From Strigamia acuminata (Eukaryota; Arthropoda; Chilopoda; Geophilomorpha; Linotaeniidae), in contig OX442315.1 of the NCBI GenBank assembly GCA_949358305.1, forward strand, positions 17,138,427 to 17,202,426: DNA of 64,000 nt. Reading direction: 5' to 3'. Below, one piece after another: positions 1 through 12,700 of this stretch (position 1 is the first letter of the stretch; the number at the start of each line of letters is the position of its first letter). The notes beneath the pieces are model-generated. The model searched no databases and was not told where the DNA came from. It saw only the letters and a list, made by a program, of their open reading frames with translations. Position numbers and translations under genes: made by a program.

Positions 1-715
1 CGTTCAATTTGAACACAGTTACTGAAAACGTTTCAGAAAATTTAAGAAGTAAATTCGTAAATTCTTACGAACCAACCTTAGCAATTGATCTTCCAATCCT
101 TTCACAGTTACTGTGAAATTAATTATTGTCACTTTGATGGCAATTTCGGGCAAATAGTGTGGATTTGAGAGCTTTGTCGTCATGTATAACCGAAACGAAT
201 CGTCAAATGGGACTAGTTTTTCACCCAATCGGACAAAGTGAGTGGAACCCTACAATAGTAACAAAAAAAACACACGACTTATGAACAAAATCAACAAAAT
301 CAAAATCAAAAAATGATTGACTGACCTGTTTGACGGTCTCTTTCAGTAAAACCGGCTCCAGTACTGGCTCCAACATCTCCCCAATATCTTCCAAAAGGAC
401 AGGTAGGCCACCTTCGAGGCCATTTTCCAGTTGTTTCAAAAAATTGGTATCGGCAAATTTTAAAAGGATCATTCCATTTTTGCTTTCCATATTGCGAATC
501 CATCGATTTCCCTGGTCTTGTGGATCAATCAGTAACGGCCAGCGACGAGCTCGTTTAACGAGTATGGCGTTTTCTGTGGACAGACTGTCTTTAGGCAGAC
601 CGTCCATTTGCCATTGACGAATTTCAATGGCATCTGCCATAACTGTCACTAAGTTGTAATCATCAGAGATTGGCACATTGACGTTTCTCGTAGCCTCGAC
701 CCAAAAAGGCACTAA
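1..715 (-). other. DNAH6: DNAH6 AAA5 module, start only (exons 43-45)
   Basis: Coding exons 326-715, 77-249, and the first 21 nt (1-21) of another exon that continues outside the window. Conserved segments: [55 protein letters not shown] and [20 protein letters not shown]. The last few codons (SNCVQIE after DQLL) fit the family, which confirms that the gene continues to the left. Exon 44 begins GSTHFVRLG, about three residues shorter than usual at this join. Confidence 0.88.
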
Positions 716-3700
716 CTGAAAAATGTGAAAGAATAAAATTAAATGGAATTGACACATTTCTAAACGTACTTCTTGTCTGTATTCGGTTGTAAACGCTCCG
801 TAGTAAGCAATACAAGCGGTAGCGACGAAAATATCTCCAACAACGTGGCTCAATTCGGATCGTAACCTCTGACAAAAAAAAAAACGTGTTATTTAGTAGA
901 AATCGTTGGAGAAAACTGCAACGAGTACATTTGCCGTGTCGTGCCAACGCCTGTGCTCATTGGCTAATCCGGTAGTTAATTTGGAAGCCCTTGAAAGTCG
1001 ATGCGCCACTTGATCTATGAGGTACGCGACTTGTTCCTTTTCTTCGTGACTCTCGTTGTACTTCTCCTGCAATCCCGCAATCTCTTCTTCGACCTTAGTA
1101 AGACGTTCTTGCTTCGATTCCAAGACTTTTAGCACTAGTTCCAATTCCTTGTTCGCCATCTCAACCCTGATGGTCAATTTTGGTTTAATGTAAGTTCATT
1201 TAATTATAGAATTACGGTACTATGTTTCCTCTTATTGTACGCGGGCCTCTAATAAAGCGCGGGGGAAATTTTTCATCTCTAATTATTGAATTTTTATTGA
1301 GAAATTTGAATTTTTTAAAGGAAAATTTTTTGATTTGAATTTATTTTTGTGGAAAATGTAGCAAAATTTGGATTTTTTAGGCAAAATTTGAGGAAAATTT
1401 CACTTTGTGACGAAAAATTGAGTTTTCCCGTTAACCTAGCAGTTAATGCGCACAAATAAAGGAAATATGGTATAAACCGTTTCGTTTTACTTCTTTCTTT
1501 TCGGCACTACTGCTTTGTACGTTTTGGCATAACTATATACGGCAATGACCCACATGCAAATTGATTTGGCGGCTCTCGATACCGTTTCCACGATTTCCGG
1601 TTGAAATTTTGGATCTTTCACGTATTTATTGAGCTTCTTTAACGTCGCATCGGATATGTGATTTTTGTCAAACTTAGTAAGACGTTTTAGAAAGTTCGAG
1701 TCTGCTAATAGGGACTTTGCTGTTGGCCAATCGGGTCTAGAAATAGCAAAAAAAAAAAGTCTTATCTATTGGGTTATTTCGAACACAACATGCTTACTCT
1801 TCATTCAACAGCACACAAACAGCTTCCATCACAAACGTAACCAACTCAGGCGGCGCTAAAAACACTCGAACCTCCGCTATATCGGATTTGTCCAAAGAAT
1901 CTAACGAGTCCATAGCTTGCTGCAATTTTGGCAATGCACCCTCTAGAATGCGTTGTGTTTCTTCCGCGTACTGCTGGGTCTCTTCCGCTTTCACTTTAGC
2001 CAGTGCTTCATCTTCTTTAACTATTTGGAGCATCACGTCAGCAGCTTCTTGTTCTTCTATCAATTTTATCATTATTTCTTCAGTAGCTTGTGACTTTGCT
2101 TCAAGATCCGGTGCGAGTGCTTTCAATTGATGCTATAAAGAAGAATATCAATCGAGTGAAATAATCTAATAATTCATTCTCTCACTTGCATTTCGGTGAC
2201 AACTTCACTAGTTTCTTTCAATTTGACCAAACCAATTTCCACCTTTGAAAGTTCGTCGTTCAAACGTTTCTTCTTACCAGTTAGCAACTTGCTGTATAGA
2301 TTGAGCAGCTCTAAATAACTTGTGGGAGTCGTGTAATAATGTCGGCGTAGAGCGGAGTAGAAACGGCCAGCAGTTTCAGATACACTTTGGTGAACAGTCA
2401 CGCACATGGAGGGGATCGATTCGCGCAGTTTCTCGGTGCCTTCGCCGAAATCAACTGTTTTGAAGACGCTCCTGGCGACACTGAGCAGAGCGTCGTCTGG
2501 CCACTTAAGGAACCAGTCGATTGTGCACTCGTTGATCAACGAGGGAAACATGCGACAACGTGAGCGCAATGCGTCGCCGATGGGACTCATGCAGAGCAGT
2601 ACGTGAATGTAGGTGCGGCATCGATTTAAGAAGAAATTGTACACATTCTCTCGTATTCCATCGTTAAGGCCTGCATCCTTGGCTAGGGGTCTCATGGCTA
2701 TCATTACAGCTTCCAAATCTTCTGACGCGTACATTCCAGGCACCTCGCCGGAATTTAGCAGATTGTTTATATCTTCGACAAATTCTTCCATTACAATCTG
2801 GGTGTCGGAGAACATGAACACGGTGTCTTGTGCTCTAACAGCTGACATTTGATTCAATTTTTTCAAATCGTCAAAGAAACTCTGATGGTCGTAGCCTCGT
2901 TTCAGCTCAATTTGAAAAAACAGACACGAACTTATAAAAGTACTCAATCTGAAAAAATAAAAAGTTTAAAATTTAAACTTTTTTTTAATATTTGAACTTT
3001 GTATACCGAGTGAGTGATTGCTTGCCGGTGCCTCCAACTCCTACCAGCAACATATTGCCTCTAGGACGTCGTAAAACCCGAACTATTCGCGTGATATGAA
3101 GCATAGCGTCCACAAAAAACACCAATTGCATTTCTTTTGGTGTGTTCAAATTGTAATCAAAGAGATACTGAAATGAAAATCAAAAAATTCAAATTTGTAG
3201 GCCTATTAATGCACATTTTCGACATCATTTCTTGCAATTACTTCTTTCAGAACGTTGGTCAATTTCTCGACTGAAGGTATCTGTTCGTAAATCCTGTCTT
3301 GGCGTTCAACGTTCATTTTTACAAAGTCGGCGAAAATGAGTGGGTCGTCCACAAACGACTGGCCAGTAACAACAGTATCAAATCCCACTGTGTACAACTT
3401 GGCTACCACATCGTGGAAGAACATCTGATAAATTGAGATCAATTTCTACATGTTTTTGCATAGGATTGAGGCATCATACTTTATCTTCCATATTGATGAG
3501 TCTGTCATGGAAAACTCGTTGTATCTCGTGAATAAATAATTTATACAAAATCAGACCATCTTTAATAGTCAAAAAATTGGTTGAAGTAATACCTGTAATT
3601 AAAAATTATTTGTTTCAACTTCCATAATTTTTAAAATTGCATTTCTTTTTATTTTTACCTTCGAAACATTTCGACAGGTCGCGTAAATTGAATATGTAAT

Positions 3701-6700
3701 GCGATTTTTCAGGCGTGGGCAGCAAGTCATTTTTCATCCGTATGTACACTTCTACAGCTGAAGTAACCACAAGATCTACTTTCGCTCTTACTCTCTGGTT
3801 TTAAAATTAAAAATTAAACAATGCAAATATCGATTTAAATCAGTGACGGATTAATACCCCCTCTGAGAGCCCCTTGGCATGTTGACATTTCAAACCAAAA
3901 ATCGAGTCATTAACCGAAAAATCGACATTTTTAGCCCAAAAATCGACATTTTTAGCCCAAAAATCGACATTTTTAGCCCAAAAATCGACATTTTTAGCCC
4001 AAAAATCGACATTTTTAGCCCAAAAATCTACATTTTTAGCCCAGAAAACGATGTTTTTACCGGTAATTCCAAAAATCGATTTTTTTTATAAGCCAACAAT
4101 TGTCATTGGTCTCAAATGTCAATTTTTTTTAGCGAAACCTCAGATTATACCTAAAACCTTCGATTTTTTTCATATTCTCAATAACAAACTTGAGTCACGG
4201 CCGATACCATCGGTATTTTGCGGAATATTTTATGTATGAAAAAAAATTCCCGCACGAACCTACTGACAATTAATTTCCCTTTTGGGCAATCCGCCACTAA
4301 TTTGAATTTTGATGGATTCTTTTCTTACATTACTGAACGCTTGACTGTGGACAAATCCACTCAAAACCGCTTTGTATATCTGCTTTATGCGAATATCGTT
4401 CGGTTCAGAGATTGAAAAGACGCCAAAATGGCGCACAAAGCGACCAGGAAGTGGATTCCGTGCTCCTCCAGGCGGAGCGCACGCCGCTGACAAAGTCACA
4501 TCCATAATTTGTTTCCAGCTGAGTTTATCTCTGTCGTAAAAGCCTTTGAAGTCGAGAAACTGACGCAACAACTCCAACGGAGCTTGAGAGCCGTAATTGT
4601 CTAATTTCGGCATGTTCACATCATCCAAGAAAATAATAACCCTTTTCCCGGGTGGGGCGCCTAACACACCCTTCTTCTTTTTCACCAGCTTTGTTTCTAT
4701 CAAGTCTTGAGTCACATTGCTGCTCGTCTGGGCAGAGAAGTTAATGAAGACCGGCATGTAATTGAACTTATCCTTAATCGACGTTATGTGGTAACGCGCG
4801 ACCACGGATTTTCCAACTCCCGAAATACCAGTGAATATGACGGGCATTTTAACAGCCAGGAGTTTTTCCAGAACGTAGCCGAAGCGAACCGTGTCCATTG
4901 TGGGTACGAGAATATCAAAAAATGGCACGAGGGGATCGTATTGGAATTGAGGAACAATTCTCTCCCACGAATCCAAACGTTTTCTCTCGAAATCGATAAA
5001 CAAACCCCACAGAGATTGTTCTGTTGGAAGTTTTGCATCCGCATGTTCTTCGAATAATTCTCTCAGATACGAGTCAAAACTTTCCTTGCTGTCGTCTAAT
5101 AAATTGCCGCCAAAACTCCACAAGAGTGACAAGACAAATCCTTGGCAAATCACGGTGCAAATTCTTTGAAACTCCAAAGTCATGTCGATTTCATTCGTAA
5201 CAAATAAAATGGATTCCATCAGATTGCACAGTGTGATGACTTTGCTAATTTCCACCTATACGTAAAAGTTTTAATCAATTCTAGATATCGCTTTTGCTGT
5301 TGCAATATATCGCATTCACATTCACACGCACAGGCCTAGAATTAAGTGATTTACTTGTGGAATTATTTGGATGCAGTATTTGTTGACATATTTAATGCAT
5401 TCGTCTAAATAAAGGTCAAATAAATCCCAAATGTAGTTGACTAAATGCTCGTTGTCCGCAATTGGAATTCTGTTCAACCACGATTCAACGAAAGGTTCCC
5501 AACGAGTTTCATTTGGATCCAAGTACACCATTCCACATCGGCTGACAGTGGCAGGCGTTGCTTGCATTAAATCCTGCACTTCATACAAACACCGGATTTG
5601 GGGCGTTAATAAGATCCGTTCACTGTTGGTCAAACATAGCAGTTTGTTGTCGTCCAACACGGAATTTAAATTTTCAATCCAAACAGAATCGACGGGACCG
5701 TCGCAAATAATCCATCGATGATCTTTATCTGGTGCCTAGAAGTCATTTTTGATGTTTAACCAATTTCCATCAGGTAACCAACCGTCTTACTTGAACATTT
5801 ACACGGTAATAATATCCCAAAAGCCCATCATGCCATTCATTAGTTGCCCTGTTAAATTCTCCATACAATTCACCCAAGCTGACACTTTTAGGGTTAAGAA
5901 CAAGAACATGAACGGGCTTGTATTGCGGATGTTTAATTCCTTGACTGTGCAACCAAGTTAAGGCTTCTTGTAATACCTATAAAGCAAATGTATAAAATAC
6001 ATTAGATCACGAAAAATCTTATTTTATCTTATTAATTATGAGCTGAACCCAGATCTACTGCAATACTAGGTCAACTCTGCAAGGCAGGAGCAAGCTCCAA
6101 AACCCTCGCAATGTTTCAAAAACAAGTAAATATCACAGATCCCATTGGGATCGTATCAGATATTAAGCTGATAAGAACAGTTACTACAATATGATCTTAG
6201 CCATAAGGCCGAGAAGCGATAACCAACTTTATTTTAAACCGGAGGTCTATGAATGAACTGATCACGATTGCACTGTTGCGGCTGCACGTAAACGTGAATT
6301 ATAAATTCAAAAAACACGAGGAAGATACGCATCACTTCAGAATCAAATTTACTTAACAGAATCTGATTTATGGTAATTAAAAAAAAACATTAAGGAAAAA
6401 ATATTTTAATAATAAGATATTTTACTAATTTTCGCAGTTGCAAATAAACGGCACCAGGCGGATAGGCGGAAACGAAAATTTACCTCGTAACAACTAGTTT
6501 TTGCCGAGGCAGGTGGTCCCACCAACATAATTCCGTGTCTTACTACAGTCGTGTCGTAATATTGAATAACTTTTTTTATGAAAGCCGGATGCGGTTGTAG
6601 TTTTTTAGCGGCGATGGCGCGAAGAATAGCCGTTTCCAACATCCCGTAATCTTGCGGTAGAATGTCTACATCTGGAAACAAATCCTTCATCAGTGCCTAC

Positions 6701-9700
6701 AATAAAATAAAATTAAAAATAATATCAGCAAAATGTATTCTTGCACACATACTGAAAATATTTTCGCATCCATTGCTAGAAACTTTGGTAAATTACTATC
6801 AAAGAGAGACTGGACCAAAATGTACGCTTCGGTTTTGCCCGGATTTGCACGCTTGAGTGATCCAGCCATAACCAACACGGATTTAACGGCTCTCATCCCA
6901 AAATCGTAATGATCTTGTTTGGATAATTGTTCGCCGCAAAGTTGGTACATGTGCGCCATTTTGCGTGCAAGGTTTTTCGAATCCGTGAATCCTTCCGAAT
7001 AAAATATCACCTCGGCAATGAGCACTGAAAACGAATAGAAAACGAGGTGAAATTCATCTTGAATTACCGCAAATTTCTGTTGCGCTACTGTAATTTGGAA
7101 CCATCATGGATATGGGCCGGAAGAGAGCTTTTAGATTGTCAGGAAGTTCGGTACGACCAGCGTATCCGGGATTCATAGTGATGAATGAATTACAAGTCAC
7201 CGCTAGTCTGATCTCAACGCCCTCAAACATGAACCTGCTCACCTATTTAAAAATAAATAAAACAAAAATATTAGTATTAATTCTTCAAATTGAACATTTT
7301 ATTGCTCATGTACTTTGTTCATTTTTGCAAACCGGACTGTAATTAACTGCTGAGCAACAACAGAGAGCACTTCCAGCTCGATTCTATTAAATTCGTCAAA
7401 ACAAGCCCAAGCACCAGTTTGAATTATTCCTTTAAAGAAGCGGCCCATCATCTAGAACCACACAATTAATTCTAATTCATCATTTTATTACATTTGCACG
7501 TATTTATAGTGATTTACCAAATAATCCATTCCATCAGAGCAGTTGAAAACGACGCACGAATTAGCCAGGGCCTTCGACAAGTCTTTCGTTGTCTCTGTTT
7601 TTCCCGTACCTGCCGGTCCAGCGGGAGCCGCGCCCAAATTTAATGTCATTGCTCCTATGCTGCATAAATAATGTCGATCCTTAAATAAAAATTACATTTT
7701 TTTCGATTAAAGTTTTTTGGTGAATCTGGTGATGCTTAACAGCTTACTGTGAGTGGTGTTACAACGAGCCGAGGTGACGCGCCTAAATATTCATAACCGT
7801 AGTGAAACACGTTGTTAGACATGCGACATAACAGACTATCCAATTCAAAATCCCACAAATATCGTAATTGACGCAGCCATCTAAAGTCTGTACCGCTACA
7901 AACGCTTTCCTGGACCAACTGGGTGATAATGTCTCGCGAATGCACATCGAGGGTGATGAGAGCTCCGAGGGTGGAGCGTTGTAGCGGCTCAAGAAATCCA
8001 CGCACCAATGTGGACAATTTTGCTAAACTCTGAAATAAATAAATATATATAAGCTATATATGAAATTAGAATTTGTTATGATGGAATAACCTCAAAACAT
8101 TTTTGTTCAAATTCCACCATCGTCGTAATTGCTAAATCATCGGGAAGATTTAGGATTTTCTCGACTTGAGCTGCCCACATTGCTTCGGCTATGGACAAAA
8201 CAGCCTGGAAATATTTAAAATTTAAAAAAATTTAAAAAAAATTTTTTTTTTTTAAATTAAAATTAATTCACCTGTGAACAGTGACCAGAAACCACCCAAA
8301 TCTCAAACGGTTTGTCCGCAAAATCATTTAAAGCGATTCGAATTGCTTTCTTCACAGACTGCCTCATCGAATCTTCCACTCTCTGTAACCAGTCTTCAAC
8401 GTTACCACGCGCCTTCAAACCCTACAAATGATCGATTTAAAGATTAGTCTTAAAATTAAACGTGTGAAAAAAAAACCTTCGTCATGTTCACGCGTTCGTT
8501 CTCAGCGGAAACCATTTGCAGGATTTCATTCGTGACGATTAAGGCGCCATTTTCTGCCTCTTCGTAATTGAATTCTAAGCCGACAATTCCGTCAAAACAT
8601 TTGCGCAAGTGGGGCTGAACTGCCAACGGATTACGTCCTTGAGTTAAGATTTCAAGCAGTTCATCGTTAGACAGGAAAAAGAATCGCGCGAAAATCATGC
8701 ATTTCGATTCCAAATATGCATCTAAACATTTCATCACTTGCTCTAATAAGGACAGGCAGTTTTGAAATGATTCCAACATTCCTAATAAAATAACAAGTGA
8801 AAAATAACAAGAATTAAAATAAAAAAAATTAATTTTATCGTATATACCAGGCTGAATTGCAGCGAGCATTGCAACCGGCAACTTATTTGTCTTCCTCATA
8901 ATATCCTTCCAAATCTTGTCCACTTGTAAGAATATTTTAGCTTCAACTGATAACTGTCTTTGGATGTCTGGAGCACTAAAAATACTCTCGAGGTACAGCC
9001 ACATTCGTTGCACTTTCCACCAAGCTTCCTGGAAAAGAATGCAAACAAAATTGCATAATCAAATGTAAATGACAAGTTTACCAATGTTTTGTTGAAGAGT
9101 TTTAATTTAGCATCCCACTCTTCAGTGCGTGTTTTCACAGGTGCGCAGTTGCGAGACCCAAGGATGGTTCCCACATTGGTTATGCTTTCGTCGAGGAGTT
9201 GTTGAATGTCGTCTGTTGGCGCGAGAATAAATACGTCGCGTGAATCACGGTGCGCCGCCAGAATAAATTCTGTTCCTTTCCACGCATCTTCCATCTAATG
9301 TCCTCAAATTTTTATTATTTAATTTTTATTTTTCTAATCGAATAAACCTTTTTCAGTAACATTTCTAGGCCGTATTCAGCGGTGGCTGCGAGAGATATTC
9401 TAGTCAGTTGGTCTTTAATTTCTTCAGTTTGTGCTAATTCCTTTAGTAAAGACAGCGTGAGTGGTCGTTCAGTAAAAGATACGTTGAGAGCCAGCTCGAT
9501 TTTCTCCCAATGCCTTGGTCGTAGATTCGGATTCCGCAGGTCTGTGATCATTCCCATCTGAATTGATTTATTTTTTGTTTAAAAATTGAATTTTTCAATT
9601 TTAATTCTTTTTTTTTGTGCCTGTTCTTTCATATCGTTGACTTTGACAGTCAGCAACGAGACTGATTCATTCTCCGGAAGTGCCTTTTCCAATTGTTTTT

Positions 9701-12700
9701 GAATTTTTAAATATTTTGTTGTATTGGTTACAATGTCCTCTGGATCAAGGAGATGAAAAATGCTCTGTTGAAATAATTTTGAAAAAAAAATTAATTAATT
9801 AAATAATTTTTTTTTTTACTTATTAAATTGTTTTACTTCCGTCCACTGCTTTACTAGCCCGTCCCAAGAGTCCAACGAACTCCACACCAACTGCCTCGAC
9901 GATAATGCGACTTTAGTTTTATCTAAATTCGGAAATTCCGACATTTCAATCTGTAAATAAATTTTCAATCAATTCTCGACACAATTAACTCCAGAACACA
10001 TCAAACCAACATCGAAATGTTTTTGGTATTGTCTGATTTGCTCCGCAGTTTTAGTGAACTCATTAAGCTTCTTCTGCAAATCTCCCAAAGTCTTATCAAT
10101 GTAAACCCTCGACGTCTTTAGCTCCAACAACTTAGGATTCTGCACAAAAACAACGCGTGAAGCTTCACCGCAAAACACCAGAGTCCACGACCATTTATTT
10201 ACCTCGCATTCCGTTTTAATGCTTATCAATTCAAGATCCATATTGCTAATATCTTTATCAACACTTTTGCAAAACCTATCAATATATGATTGGCGTTGAT
10301 CCGCTCGGTTGTCCACTATCATCCTCACTGTCATAATGGTAGGAGGAAGTGTCTGTAATATGAATAAAGAATTAAATCTTTTAAATATTCAATTCGCTTC
10401 GGTTCTTACAGCACAAAGAGCAAAATCTTCAGGCGGACACATGATTCTAAAATTGTCAATCATTTCATACAATTTCACCAATCCATCTCCAATAGCTTCG
10501 ACTTCTTCTATCTACGATATTTATTGCAACACACTTCGAAACATCAAATGAATCTAAACCTTATTACCCTGTGTGTGAAATGATCCACAAACATAATATG
10601 CTCAACATTTTCCTGAGTTGTAATTGCTCTTCTTTCCATTCTAGACTGCGCAGTCTGTAATTCTAAATAGAGAGAATCCATTCTCCCGCGCGCAATTATT
10701 GGGATTATATCACGCAACGCCTAAAAAAAGACGTTTGAAATAAAGCAAGGAGTGAAATTGATTACTTAAAGTGTCACACAGTTAAACAGCTGCCGGGAGA
10801 CGGATGAACCAAATTTCTAAACGCAGATAAATCGACTACTAATAGCCCTAAATTCTTTGTATTTGGAATCGCGTCCACAATAATTTCTTCTTGAGTGTGT
10901 TTGTTCAAGGTCTTCTGAAAGAACTCCACGCCTGGAATAAGTAGACAAGCAAAACGACGGTTCTGTCTCTCCATTTTATATGCAAAACCTTGAATTATTT
11001 TTACCGTAAATCGGGTTGTTCAAGGACTGAACATCCAACTGTTCGTTTTCCAGGTAAAAGTCTTTAATGTACTCCAAACTGTCGCTGTAATCCGACGCCA
11101 GTTGGAAGGCTTCCGTCACCTTTACCTGTTACGTAGCCGCGAGAATAAGATTAATGGTGAAGGGCACGAAACAGACTCACTCTCAATCCCGTAAGAATCG
11201 TTTGGAACATAATATCGTTTTCAAAAACAATCGCAATGTTTGGTCCAAGGCCGCACGTCTTTTCTTCGACTTTCCAATTAATCATCGGGCTGCATAAACA
11301 TCAATAAATACACACATTCCAGTACGAATTCCTTTTGTTTACCGAGTAAACGCTTCAAACTGTGCGTCGGGGGTCAAATTTGGTATCCAGCGCATCACTT
11401 CTTGTCTCAGCGCCATGATTGACATAAGTGTGTCAATAAACGTCTCGTCGTTAGGTTCGAACAAGAGTTTACCTTCTACCAGAAGCAAGGTAATGGAGAA
11501 CAATGCGGGAAATTCATTCGGCTGTGTAATAAATAAATAAATAAACAACGGATAAATACATAAATAAATAAATAGATGATTAATAAATATGTTGAATGAG
11601 ATGATTTGCTTTGCCAAATTGGTCAGACGTTGATAAAATAAGAGCGCCACGTCATCCCGCATAACGTCTGGCACTCAGCCACCCGCTGGTCAGAAGTCTT
11701 CTTCCTTGCTTACTTCCGCCAAGCATCGAAATAAACTCGGCAGTTGACGCCCAGTTTGTGGAGCAGGTAATCACTGTTGCTGTACGCGCGTGGGAGTACA
11801 ACACTCGTTCCTTACTTTGGTTTGGTTCTGTTTTTTTGCGCTCGGGTCGACTAATTCCACGGATAATTTAAGGGTGTCTTGTGGTTGTTCTGCTACCTCC
11901 TCGGGTTCATTTTCAGGATTTAAGGATTGGTAATATCGTTGAAGTTGTAATTTCATGATGGATAAAAGGTAAGCGCATGAGTTGCGTACAATTTGGAATT
12001 TGAATGAAACAAAGAAGTAATCTACAACTCGAATAAATCTAGGTGGGGGGAAAGAAAGGTGTTTGAGATGAATGTCTTCCAGAGTATTGCAAATTTATAG
12101 TTTACCTAGTTAATTTAATGCAATAGTTTCTTTTATTCGCTTGCTCCGCATAAGTCGTTTTGTCTGCATTAGACGCCAATTCAGGATACTCTAAATATGG
12201 AAATGAGTTTTGAATATCAGGTATAAGCAAGAGTGTGCTGGTTCGCATAAAAACTTCACAATAAGAAATTAGATTTTGTAATAGAAAAACTATGCCCCAG
12301 AATGCAAAAAAATGAAATTTTCAAGGACAATAATGCATCTTTTCGAGTAAAAATACATTTTAAAGATGTAAACAAGCCACTTTTTGCACTGTTTCTGCAT
12401 TTTTAAAGGTGAAAATTTCAAAAACGCACCTTTAAGTGCTGTTTTTGCAGAAATTAAAGTTTTAAAAAAGTTAACATTCTTTAAATAAACATAAGGTGTG
12501 CATTCTGGGACATACTTCACACCTTTTTTAGTATGCAAGGACGGCTTTGCTGCGACGCTTCTAGCTAATATTGTGGTGACCCAGTAGTCACCAGGGTGAA
12601 ACACTTATATTTTATTTTATCAGAATTATTTCTATTTATTATTTTTTATTTTATCCAAAAAAGTTGGTTCTCATGAACAATTAGGTCGTTGCCAAGGCAA

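Noticed and set aside
330..617. Plus-strand frame inside the dynein exon
   Set aside because: Shadow of the conserved minus-strand AAA5 coding sequence.
3206..3241. Extra residues [11 protein letters not shown] at the end of dynein exon 36
   Set aside because: The donor gtaatt at 3241 gives a gap-free join to YLFDYNL.
3879..4091. Open frame with repeated IDIFSPK heptapeptide
   Set aside because: Produced by the 21-bp minisatellite, whose period is a multiple of three; it lies in an intron on the strand opposite DNAH6.
4707..5057. 116-codon plus-strand frame
   Set aside because: Antisense shadow of the 927-nt AAA3 exon.
7054..7088. Extra coding residues SSATEICG at the end of dynein exon 28
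   Set aside because: An earlier donor (gtagcg) gives VPNYMLIAEV without an insertion, matching the family exactly.
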